From positions 1 through 64,000 of the forward strand of contig DASZFS010000049.1 of assembly GCA_035939575.1 (NCBI GenBank): a stretch of DNA of 64,000 nt. Direction: 5' to 3'. The notes below the pieces were generated by a model, which ran no database searches, had not been told where the DNA came from, and was given only the letters and a program-made list of their open reading frames with translations. Positions 10,660 through 18,536 of this stretch are shown piece after piece. Source of the DNA: DATKHR01 sp035939575. GTDB taxonomy: Bacteria; Acidobacteriota; Vicinamibacteria; Vicinamibacterales; CAVVIG01. How positions within the stretch are numbered: the stretch's first letter is position 1; every line of letters begins with the position of its first letter. The position numbers and the translations under genes are program-made.

Positions 10660-10709
10660 GCGGCGGATTCTATAAGGAAACCGGCGGACGGGATCCACCG
10701 GGGAACTGG

Positions 10710-10757
10710 CTACCCAACGGGGTAGTCACTTCCCGCTGCCAAGCGGGCTACGGCAGC
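10710..10757. promoter_or_regulatory. Cluster of short hairpins in a divergent intergenic region
   Basis: Three perfect 6-bp stems lie within 48 bases: CTACCC/GGGTAG (10710-10725, 4-base loop), CCCGCT/AGCGGG (10732-10747, 4-base loop) and GCTGCC/GGCAGC (10735-10757). The last two overlap and exclude each other. They sit between the acyl-CoA ligase start and the small HTH gene. There is no T-run, so they do not look like terminators; operator or leader function is possible. Confidence 0.45.
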
Positions 10758-10796
10758 AAAACAGGCGGTTCTTCGGGCTGTGTGATCCGGCACTGA

Positions 10797-11096
10797 ATGT
10801 GCGGGCGCTGCGGCATGCGAAGGTCGGTGTTCGTCGAGGAGGCGGCGACTCTGCTTGGGGTATCGCGGCGGACGGTGTATTACCGCATTCGCGATGGCCG
10901 GCTGAAGACGGTTCGAACGCTGGGCGGGTCGCAGCGCGTCTTGCTCGAGTCGGTCGAGGCGTTGCTGCGCGAAGGGCTGGACGCGCGACTTAGAGGCCGA
11001 GGCGCTGGCGTTTCAGATACAGGCCCTTCCGAGAAATCCCGAGCGCTTTCGCGGCCGGCTCGAGGCGACCGTGGTGGCTGCGCAGTGCAGCCTTGA
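10797..11096 (+). CDS. Small helix-turn-helix protein, excisionase/MerR-like DNA-binding domain
   Basis: 99 residues. A winged-helix DNA-binding domain is seen at about residues 10-60: EEAATLLGVSRRTVYYRIRD followed by a GGSQRVLL wing, typical of the excisionase-family domain. It is closely similar to the protein at 18108-18353. The last ~37 residues are low-complexity and are read antisense through the 3' end of the sigma-54 activator gene, so the original protein may have ended near residue 62. ATG at 10797 or 10815 could be the start. It is likely a local regulator; the target is unknown. Confidence 0.72.
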   Translation: MCGRCGMRRSVFVEEAATLLGVSRRTVYYRIRDGRLKTVRTLGGSQRVLLESVEALLREGLDARLRGRGAGVSDTGPSEKSRALSRPARGDRGGCAVQP

Positions 11097-13887
11097 TCAT
11101 CTCGCATTCGATGCGCGATAGGGTCGGGGCGAGCTTGTCAGTGAGCGGGATGGCGATCTCGCGTCCGCCGGGGCTCGGGTGCCGCAGGTCGGGCATGGCG
11201 CCGAGGATATCGGGGGAGATCGCGTCGGGCTCGAGGGTGGAGTTCGGCTCGGCGAGGGCGACCATGCGTCGGATTTCGTTTTGCAGCTGGCGCACGTTGC
11301 CGGGCCAGCGAAACAGCAGCAGGCGCTCCAGTGTGTCTTCGGCGACGTCGAGATGGCCTTTCTCGTAGTCCCGCGCGGCGAGGGTGACGAAGTGTTTGAT
11401 CATGGCGGGGATCTCGTCGCGCCGTTCGCGCAGTGGCTTGATCGCAAGGCGCACGACGTTGAGGCGGTAGAAGAGGTCCTCGCGGAATTTCCCGTCGCGG
11501 ACGGCGTCTTCGAGGTTGGCGTTGGTGGCGGCGACGACGCGGACGTTGACGCGGAGGGGGGCGGGCGCCCCGAGCGGGGCGATTTCGCCGGATTCGAGGA
11601 AGCGGAGGAGCTTTGGCTGCAGGTCGAGGCTCATCTCGCCGATTTCGTCGAGGAAGAGGGTGCCGTCGACGGCGCTGCGGATCAGGCCGAGTTGGTCGCG
11701 GTCGGCGCCGGTGAAGGCGCCGCGGCGGTGGCCGAAGAGCTGGCTCTCGAGGAGGTCGCGGGGGATGGCGGCGCAGTTGAAGGGCACGAAGGGCTTCTGG
11801 GCGCGGTCGGAGAAGTCGTGAATGGCGCGCGCGAGGATCTCCTTGCCTGTGCCGCTCTCGCCGGTGATGAGGACGTTGACGGTTGTGCGTGCGACGCGCT
11901 GGGCGAAGGTGGTCAGCTCGCGCATCTGGCCGGACAAGACGGCGTCACAGTGCGGCAACGGCAAGAACTCATCGGGTGCCCATAAATTCGAACGCCTCTC
12001 ACGCTCGATGCGCCATTTATCTAGTTCGCGAAGTTTCTCTATCATTGCTCCCATCAGGGCAAGAGCGGCCTCGGACTCGATGTCAGGATTTGCGACGACA
12101 ACAAGCTCTACCGCTTTCTCGCCATCGTCGCTTATCAAGAATCGTCTTATGTCGTTCTTCGATGATGATGATGGCTCGATCATAGACTCACGAGACTGCA
12201 GACTGCGTTTTTCTACCCTGGCTAGGCTGCAACATCCGATTCCTGTCAGTAGCTCACCCAACTCCGCAGCCACCAGCTCTGGTCGTGAAGGGTGGAGCAT
12301 CGCCGTTGCCAATGAGTGGAGAACCTGCCGTCCGTCCGCAAAGATTTCGCATTCTTTGTCGAGGTGCGATCGACTCGGCGCGAAGTCCTCTAGATGCATC
12401 AATGTGGGAACATCTCCAGAGGCTTCGCAGATTCTCTTAGCTCGTGCCAGATATTGCCTCGCGCTAGCACGTTGCTCCGAATGAGCCGAGCTCCTGGATA
12501 CCACAAACTCGAATCTCGCAAGAGACTCTGATGAATGGCCCTCCGCGCTGCTCATGACTTCCCGCAGAACGCCGATGCAGTTGACTGTCTTGTCCAACCT
12601 CTGAAGAATTTCAGCGTTTGTCAGTAGCGCAGATTTAAGAAGGCTGTGATCCCCCGTCACGCGCGACAAATGTATGGTTTGCCAGATCGCCGACAGTGCC
12701 TCGCTGAACATTCCTTGTTGCGCAAGAAGCCTGGCTCTGGTGTGTTCGGCATACCTGTGCGCGTAGAAAGCCCGATCGCCCTCCGTGTGAATTGTTGAAT
12801 CGATCTGTACGAGTAATTCGTTGCATTCTTCAAATCGCCCCTGCGCCAGCCTGGTCTGTGCCAATGCTTCGAGGACTCCATTATGTCTGTTGCCTTTTGA
12901 AGGAAGAATGCTGAGCGCCGTCTCAAAATATCCGACGGCCCGGTCGAATTCTCCAGAAATGAAGAGAAGACTCCCGGTATTTGCGGCCGCAGATCGACGA
13001 GACGCCGCAGAGCCCGATTGTTCCGAGACGCTAAGTGCTCGTTCAGAGTGGTACTTGCCTTCTTCCAGCTGAGAACGCAAGACACACACAGCGAGCAAAA
13101 TGTTCTCGGCTAATCCTTCCAGCCAGAGGTTTGGAATGCCGGCGATCAGCTGCTGGCCGAGTCTGACATGGCGAACGGCACTGTTCAGGAGTCCACGTCG
13201 TGCCTCCATCTCCCCGACAAACATGTGAAGTTGAGCGGTGGTCTCGGGGTCGCCCAGCTTCGTGGTTGAACGCCGAAGATCATATAAGAGAGGAGTTGCT
13301 GCTTCGGGGCCTGAACGGTCCGAGACAACGGCTAGCAGTTTGCTTTGAATCCAGCAAAGCTGCCTCAAATTGCCACTCTTTGCGGAGAGGGCCGCGGCTC
13401 GCTGCAAGCGTGCGGTCCCTTCATCGGTGCAACCATCCTCAATGAGAACTCGGCCGAGGATGTTCTCACAACTTGCTAGCTGCGTTGGCGTAAGTCGGGG
13501 AGAATGTCGGAGTCGTTCTGACATGACTCGGGCCTGCGGGTGGTCACCGAGAATCTCAAGAAGTTCGGCTCTCGTGATTTGCGCTTCGGTTGACTCGGAC
13601 GCGTTCTTAGAGAGCCCCTGATCCAGACTTTTAAGGGCTTCCCAATAACGACCCTGTCGCTGCAGACTGAGGACCGAGGCGAAGTGTTCGCTCTGCTCTT
13701 TTTTGTCTCGCACAAGGTGGATTCTTGCAGAGTTGACGACGTTTAGAGCCCTTTGAGGAACAAATCCCGGGATTAGCGTGCAACAGCTAGTCCAGGGCCG
13801 TGCGCCAAGCTGTGAGCACTCAGTGAATACGCGGCTCTTTCTCCATGGTTTCGAAGGAAGGATGCACAGGTCCCGAAGGGGCTGCAA
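10990..13887 (-). CDS. Sigma-54-dependent activator with N-terminal TPR region
   Basis: 965 residues at most. Residues ~65-480 are helical TPR-like repeats (for example SGEFDRAVGYFETALSIL), and ~490-640 a less clear sensory stretch. The AAA+ domain begins near 660 with Walker A GESGTGKE, the sigma-54 contact loop GAFTGA, and Walker B GTLFLDEIGE. A Fis-type HTH closes the protein (AAKALGISRKGLYLKRQRL). No receiver domain is present. The start overlaps the HD-GYP gene by 68 bp; a GTG at residue 59 (VRDKKEQSEHF) is an alternative. GC content of the N-terminal half is below that of neighbouring genes. Confidence 0.9.
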   Translation of the reverse strand: MQPLRDLCILPSKPWRKSRVFTECSQLGARPWTSCCTLIPGFVPQRALNVVNSARIHLVRDKKEQSEHFASVLSLQRQGRYWEALKSLDQGLSKNASESTEAQITRAELLEILGDHPQARVMSERLRHSPRLTPTQLASCENILGRVLIEDGCTDEGTARLQRAAALSAKSGNLRQLCWIQSKLLAVVSDRSGPEAATPLLYDLRRSTTKLGDPETTAQLHMFVGEMEARRGLLNSAVRHVRLGQQLIAGIPNLWLEGLAENILLAVCVLRSQLEEGKYHSERALSVSEQSGSAASRRSAAANTGSLLFISGEFDRAVGYFETALSILPSKGNRHNGVLEALAQTRLAQGRFEECNELLVQIDSTIHTEGDRAFYAHRYAEHTRARLLAQQGMFSEALSAIWQTIHLSRVTGDHSLLKSALLTNAEILQRLDKTVNCIGVLREVMSSAEGHSSESLARFEFVVSRSSAHSEQRASARQYLARAKRICEASGDVPTLMHLEDFAPSRSHLDKECEIFADGRQVLHSLATAMLHPSRPELVAAELGELLTGIGCCSLARVEKRSLQSRESMIEPSSSSKNDIRRFLISDDGEKAVELVVVANPDIESEAALALMGAMIEKLRELDKWRIERERRSNLWAPDEFLPLPHCDAVLSGQMRELTTFAQRVARTTVNVLITGESGTGKEILARAIHDFSDRAQKPFVPFNCAAIPRDLLESQLFGHRRGAFTGADRDQLGLIRSAVDGTLFLDEIGEMSLDLQPKLLRFLESGEIAPLGAPAPLRVNVRVVAATNANLEDAVRDGKFREDLFYRLNVVRLAIKPLRERRDEIPAMIKHFVTLAARDYEKGHLDVAEDTLERLLLFRWPGNVRQLQNEIRRMVALAEPNSTLEPDAISPDILGAMPDLRHPSPGGREIAIPLTDKLAPTLSRIECEMIKAALRSHHGRLEPAAKALGISRKGLYLKRQRLGL

Positions 13888-16210
13888 GCTGCGAAAGAGC
13901 GGTGGTGTCGATGGGACTGCAAGCGACTGAAACGGTCGCCTCTGTCTTAAGAAGAATACCGCTCGCCGTACGAACCGTCTGATGAATCAATCTGTCGCGA
14001 ATCCCAAGGCCGATTGCATTGGCGCTAAGCATTGGCGTATCGGGCAGGAGAACGATGAATCTCTCGCCTCCGTGGTAGAAGAGAGAATCAGATTGGCGAA
14101 GGTGCCTTCGAACTGTATCGGCCGTCTCGCTGAGAAGGTCGTAAGCGGCGCCGCTGCCGAGCGGAGCAGCAACCTTGCCGATACTATCGATCGTAATATG
14201 GAGAAGTGCGTGTTCTGACCTCGCTCGAGAAGTTGCTCCAACGAGCTCAATCAAGCGGTTGAAGTTGGGAAGCGCCTTCAAAGGGTCGCGTTTGGTCGCC
14301 TGATCAAAAGCGACACTTCGGCGAAGAGCCCTTGCGGCCTCCCTAGCCACAGCTTCGATGATTCGTCGATGATCCTCGTTGAAACCGCTGACCTCCGTGG
14401 AATAAATCGACAGGACGCCAACAAGGTCGTCGTCCGTCGCGAGCGGAGTGCACAGACAACTCCTGAGAGAGAGCGCGTGTGGCCTCGCAGTGTCGCCAAA
14501 GTCTAGGACTGGGTCGGAATTGATGATGGTTTGGCGGTTCGCCGCAACCCAACCGCTTAGCCTTTGACCGAGGGGAACGCGAAGGCCCCTAACAAGAGAT
14601 GCCCCTTCCCCAGTTGCGTGCCTCGCTTCGAGTTCAGCAGTGCCTTCGTCCACAACGAAGAACACACACAGCGAACATGAGATCAGGCGTCTGAGATGTC
14701 TTGCGCTTATATCGGCGGCGTCAATTGCATTAACCTGGGCGCTCAAGTCTCGAGCCAGTTCGTGCAATGTGAGCGTTTCGTCGACACTGGCGGAAATCCC
14801 GTCGAGTATCGGCGCACCAAGCGTCGGCGGCACCGCCTTGCGAGCGCTGGCGATTTCGTCAAGGGCGCGCGGCGAAGGACCGCTGGCCGACGGTGCCGGC
14901 GCGATTAAGTCATGGACTTTGACGAAGGTGTCAACAACTAGCGGGTCGTACATGCCGCCCCGCCGCTGCATCAGTATGTTGAGGGCTTCTGAGTCGCTGA
15001 GTCTCGGCCGGTACGGACGGTCGGACGTCAGTGCGTCAAAGCAATCGACGACTGAAAGAATGCGCGCTCCTATTGGAATGTCGGTTCCTCGGAGCCCAGC
15101 CGGATAGCCTGTGCCATCCCAGTTCTCATGGTGATGGCGAACTATAGGCACGACTGGGTAGGGAAAATCGATCGCCGAGAGGATGTCAGCGCCTACGCTG
15201 GCGTGCAGTTTCATCTTGTCGAATTCAGCGGCCGTCAGTTTGCCTGGCTTGTTCAAGATATATTCTGGAACCGCTAGTTTTCCCATGTCGTGGAGCAGCG
15301 CGGCCGCTTCAATTGCCTTGAGCAGACGTTCTTCCTTGATTCCGACATAGCCGGCTAAACCAGTCGCGTACGTCTGCACTCGTCGAATATGCCCGTGCGT
15401 AACCTGATCTTTGGCGTCGATCGCCATCGCAAGGGTTTCAATTGTCGAGAGGTAGAGCGTATTGAGCTCAGACAAATGATTGCTAGCGTCTTCAACGCGC
15501 CCCATCGCGGTTCGGAATGTCAAATAGGAAACGACGAGCAATGGGACGATTATGGCAAGAGTGCTGTAGTTGAATCGGTTCGAGTATGTGACCAGCAAAG
15601 CTGCGACTGACGCTCCGCTGAAATAGTTGACGGAGAGCCAAGTGAAGTTCTTCCACCAGATTTCAAACGGTGATTTTCTAGTCTCGAATCCGAGAGCGAC
15701 CGCGACCAGCCAGCTATTTAGAAGAAAGTACAGAGCGGTGAAGACGACGAGTGGAAGGAATAAGCCCTCAAGCTGGGTAACCTTTTCGGAGTAAGGCGGT
15801 TGGCCGGATATCAGGAAGAACGCGCTGCCAGAGACCCAAATTGCGATTGCCGGTGCAGCAGTATTGAAAAGGACTCGGTGGACCGGCCGGCTTCCCGGCT
15901 TCATCCAAAAGAGAATGATGAGGCACTCTAAGAGAACCGTTATAGCGCCAGCGGAAGGACCGAATATCAGTACTGAGGCAAAGACGAATGTCTCAGATAC
16001 GGACAGACTTGCATTTATCGTAGGGACCTTGACCGTGAAAGATCCCGTAAGTAGCGTGAGACCAGCCAGGATAAACCACTGCCGGCCGATGGGTTCCAGG
16101 TAGAGAACTTGGACCGAACGCGCAACGGTGGCCGCGCCAAGGAGCACGACGGCAGCTACGTAGGCTCGGGCAAGCGGTCGTAACTTCAGGAACTCTTGCA
16201 TGGCGGCCAC
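13820..16210 (-). CDS. Membrane HD-GYP/GAF protein with degenerate GGDEF domain
   Basis: 796 residues. The N-terminal ~240 residues form several membrane helices. The HD-GYP domain follows, with HDMGKLAVPEYILNKPGKL and HHHENWDGTGYPAGL intact, so cyclic-di-GMP phosphodiesterase activity is plausible. A GAF domain spans about 490-640. The C-terminus resembles a diguanylate cyclase but reads GGERF where active enzymes have GGDEF/GGEEF, so it is probably inactive or regulatory. It overlaps the start of the sigma-54 activator and likely forms an operon with it. GC content is lower than the surroundings. The start may be the ATG at residue 4. Confidence 0.92.
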   Translation of the reverse strand: MAAMQEFLKLRPLARAYVAAVVLLGAATVARSVQVLYLEPIGRQWFILAGLTLLTGSFTVKVPTINASLSVSETFVFASVLIFGPSAGAITVLLECLIILFWMKPGSRPVHRVLFNTAAPAIAIWVSGSAFFLISGQPPYSEKVTQLEGLFLPLVVFTALYFLLNSWLVAVALGFETRKSPFEIWWKNFTWLSVNYFSGASVAALLVTYSNRFNYSTLAIIVPLLVVSYLTFRTAMGRVEDASNHLSELNTLYLSTIETLAMAIDAKDQVTHGHIRRVQTYATGLAGYVGIKEERLLKAIEAAALLHDMGKLAVPEYILNKPGKLTAAEFDKMKLHASVGADILSAIDFPYPVVPIVRHHHENWDGTGYPAGLRGTDIPIGARILSVVDCFDALTSDRPYRPRLSDSEALNILMQRRGGMYDPLVVDTFVKVHDLIAPAPSASGPSPRALDEIASARKAVPPTLGAPILDGISASVDETLTLHELARDLSAQVNAIDAADISARHLRRLISCSLCVFFVVDEGTAELEARHATGEGASLVRGLRVPLGQRLSGWVAANRQTIINSDPVLDFGDTARPHALSLRSCLCTPLATDDDLVGVLSIYSTEVSGFNEDHRRIIEAVAREAARALRRSVAFDQATKRDPLKALPNFNRLIELVGATSRARSEHALLHITIDSIGKVAAPLGSGAAYDLLSETADTVRRHLRQSDSLFYHGGERFIVLLPDTPMLSANAIGLGIRDRLIHQTVRTASGILLKTEATVSVACSPIDTTALSQLAAPSGPVHPSFETMEKEPRIH

Positions 16211-16305
16211 TCCTCTATGGAAGTGGCCCCAACGTTATCGGTCTAGTTGCCCCAAACGATTAGTGAGCGCATGACTCTCTCCCTTAGGTAGTTACCAAAA
16301 CTGTG

Positions 16306-18102
16306 CTAGTTGACGAGGTCTTGGCCCCAGATGATCGTGTCGGCCTCGACGTTTTGGCCCCAGATGATGGTGTCTGCGGTGCTTTGCCCCCATATGATGG
16401 TGTCACCAGCGTTCTGACCCCAAATAATGGTGTCGCTCGCGTTTTGCCCCCAGATGATGGTGTCTCCAGCGCTCTGCCCCCAAATGATGGTGTCTGCAGC
16501 CGACTGGCCCCAGATAATCGTCTGGCCTTGGACAAGGGTTTGACCCCAAATGATGGTCTGGCCCCAGATGATGGTTTGCCCCCAAATAATCGTCTGGGCA
16601 CGGAGAAGTGGATCGACCTTGGGCACGATCAACAGGCCTCGCGCCTGCACAATCTCGCCACCGATCGACATTTCTGGAATTGAATGTTTCGTGAGGCTCC
16701 GGGACGATAGGGTGACAGCTGCCAAGACATTCAGGCTGCCGGCGCCGACGCCAACCAGGCCCTCTGTCTGAACCGCTGACGCGCTAACCTGAACTGTTCC
16801 CTTTACTGCATATGGCTTCATGTTCGGCCGCTGCTCCAGCACGAGCGCCACCGAACCGCTCACCACTGCCGCCGCCATGCTCGTCCCCGACAGCTGCATG
16901 TACGCGTCGTCGCCGCTGCCGGCCACATGCCGCTCGGGATGCATCGTCGCGAGGTACGCGTTGCTCGCCTGCGCGGACACGATGTGCGTCCCCGGCGCCG
17001 CGAGATCGGGCTTGATGATCAAGTCGTACCGCGTCGGCCCGCGCGAGCTGAACGCGGCGAGCGTGTCGTCCGACCGCTGCGGCGTGCCATGGGTGTCCAG
17101 CGCCGCGACGGTCAGCGCATACGGGCTGTTCCCCGGCGACGTGATGCTCCCCATCACGGTCTTGCCATTCGCGCTGAGCCCCAGGTTCCCCGCTGCCGTC
17201 ACCACCACGATGCCCGCGGTGACCGCGCGCTCAACCGCTTCGCACAGGGGATCGTCGCGATAGGGTTGAAGAACCGGCGTCCCGAGCGAGAGATTGATCA
17301 CGCGAATCCCGAGCTCGTCCCGATGATCGACGGCCCAGTCCATCGCGTCGACCACGTTGCTCACCGTGCCCGAGCCGTCGTCACCCAGCGCGCGCAGGTT
17401 GACGAGACTCGCCCCCGACGCGATGCCGCGGTACATCTGTGTGTCGGCGGTCCGCCCCGCCGCACCCGCGATGATGCCCGCCACATGCGTCCCGTGGCCG
17501 AACCGGTCCACGCCATCGCCGCCGGTGAAGTCCTTGGTGAAGATCACGCGATTGCGAAGCGCCGCGTGCTGGGTGTCGATGCCGGTGTCGATGATCGCGA
17601 CCGTCACGCCGGTGCCGATCAGCGGCCGCAGGTCTCCCTCGCCAGCCCACACCTGGTCCGCGCCAATGCTCTCCGCCGTCACGTCTGCCGCCGACCGGAT
17701 GACGGTGTCGCCCGACAGATGATCGACCGCGTCATCCTGCTGCAACGCCGCGAGCTGACCGGCGTTGACGCGCAGCACCGCGCCCGTCTTGAGATAGCGC
17801 GCGACCACGACGTTGTACCGCGCGGCCAGCGCGTCCACTTCCGCCTTGGTGCCGTGCACAATGACGTCGATGCGCGGCGACTGCACCAATAAGTGATCCG
17901 CGAGGTCCGCGCTCAGGCGCGCGCTGTGATGCTGCGCGCGGGCAGGCACCGCCATGCAGACCATGGCCATCGCACACACGAGCCCGCGGAGGGCCCGGGG
18001 AGTGATCGTGGCGACGTTCGCGACGCGTGCGACGTTTGCTGCGGGCGCCACGGGGCAGTCATGCGATGCGGTCGGATGTGTGTGGGCCATCGGCGGTCTC
18101 AT
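16306..18102 (-). CDS. Secreted subtilisin-like serine peptidase (S8) with C-terminal TIIWGQ repeats
   Basis: 598 residues. A signal peptide ends near residue 57 (PARAQ). An I9-like propeptide covers ~75-135 and the subtilase domain ~145-465. The catalytic triad is visible as Asp172 (AIIDTGID), His206 (GHGTHVAGI) and Ser408 (GTSMAAAVVSG), with oxyanion Asn306 (AAGN). From residue 504 to 594 the hexapeptide TIIWGQ occurs ten times plus one degenerate copy (TLVQGQ), first head to tail and then on a ~10-residue period (such as SAGDTIIWGQ). The gene starts 5 bases after a small HTH gene on the same strand. Confidence 0.93.
   Translation of the reverse strand: MRPPMAHTHPTASHDCPVAPAANVARVANVATITPRALRGLVCAMAMVCMAVPARAQHHSARLSADLADHLLVQSPRIDVIVHGTKAEVDALAARYNVVVARYLKTGAVLRVNAGQLAALQQDDAVDHLSGDTVIRSAADVTAESIGADQVWAGEGDLRPLIGTGVTVAIIDTGIDTQHAALRNRVIFTKDFTGGDGVDRFGHGTHVAGIIAGAAGRTADTQMYRGIASGASLVNLRALGDDGSGTVSNVVDAMDWAVDHRDELGIRVINLSLGTPVLQPYRDDPLCEAVERAVTAGIVVVTAAGNLGLSANGKTVMGSITSPGNSPYALTVAALDTHGTPQRSDDTLAAFSSRGPTRYDLIIKPDLAAPGTHIVSAQASNAYLATMHPERHVAGSGDDAYMQLSGTSMAAAVVSGSVALVLEQRPNMKPYAVKGTVQVSASAVQTEGLVGVGAGSLNVLAAVTLSSRSLTKHSIPEMSIGGEIVQARGLLIVPKVDPLLRAQTIIWGQTIIWGQTIIWGQTLVQGQTIIWGQSAADTIIWGQSAGDTIIWGQNASDTIIWGQNAGDTIIWGQSTADTIIWGQNVEADTIIWGQDLVN
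16321..16593 (-). repeat. Tandem DNA repeat encoding the TIIWGQ array
   Basis: About 270 bp of imperfect tandem repeats with an 18-base period at the 5' side of the array and mostly a 30-base period afterwards. The variation between copies is largely synonymous (IIWG codons differ), which suggests that the peptide is conserved by selection. Confidence 0.9.
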
Positions 18103-18107
18103 GGGTC

Positions 18108-18353
18108 CTAAGGATGTAAGGGACGCTCCGCGACGACGGACGCTCGGAACTCCTGCACCGAGTCGAGCAACACCCGCTGCGACCCGCCGCGCGTCCGAAT
18201 TGTCTGAAGCCGCCCTTCCCGAATCCGGTTGTAGACCGTGCGGCGCGACACACCCAGCAACTGCGCAGCATGGTCCAGCGAGACGCTCCGTCCGATACGA
18301 GGTTCGACTTCGAGGTCGGTTTGCACGCGATCGTCAGCGTCGGTTGCGCTCAT
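18108..18353 (-). CDS. Small helix-turn-helix protein, excisionase/MerR-like (twin of the 10.8 kb gene)
   Basis: 81 residues. The DNA-binding domain at about 25-65 (DHAAQLLGVSRRTVYNRIRE, then GGSQRVLL) is nearly identical to that at 10797-11096. It lies 5 bases upstream of the subtilase on the same strand, so both are probably one transcript. A dyad TGCCGT-N10-ACGGCA at 18369-18390, just upstream of the start, could be its operator, although this is inference. No effector domain is present. Confidence 0.82.
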   Translation of the reverse strand: MSATDADDRVQTDLEVEPRIGRSVSLDHAAQLLGVSRRTVYNRIREGRLQTIRTRGGSQRVLLDSVQEFRASVVAERPLHP

Positions 18354-18536
18354 CTCAGTAGTGTCCGGTGCCGTCTATAAAGGCACGGCAGGTACCACGA
18401 ACCGGAGCATCGCGGGGATGGTATCTAACTCGTTGCTCAACAGTAAGTTGCTGGGCTAGCATGTCGGGGGGCTCAGCTGCCGTTTGACAGGCGGTTGGCC
18501 AAGAACCTGGCCTGTCACAGGAAGTCTCCTCCATAG

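Noticed and set aside
11179..11985. Glu/Ala/Val-rich 268-codon plus-strand frame
   Set aside because: Antisense to the AAA+ domain of the sigma-54 activator; composition follows from the opposite strand.
16284..16601. Repetitive minus-strand frame beside the TIIWGQ array
   Set aside because: It is an out-of-phase reading of the subtilase repeat; the WGQ frame is continuous with the catalytic domain.
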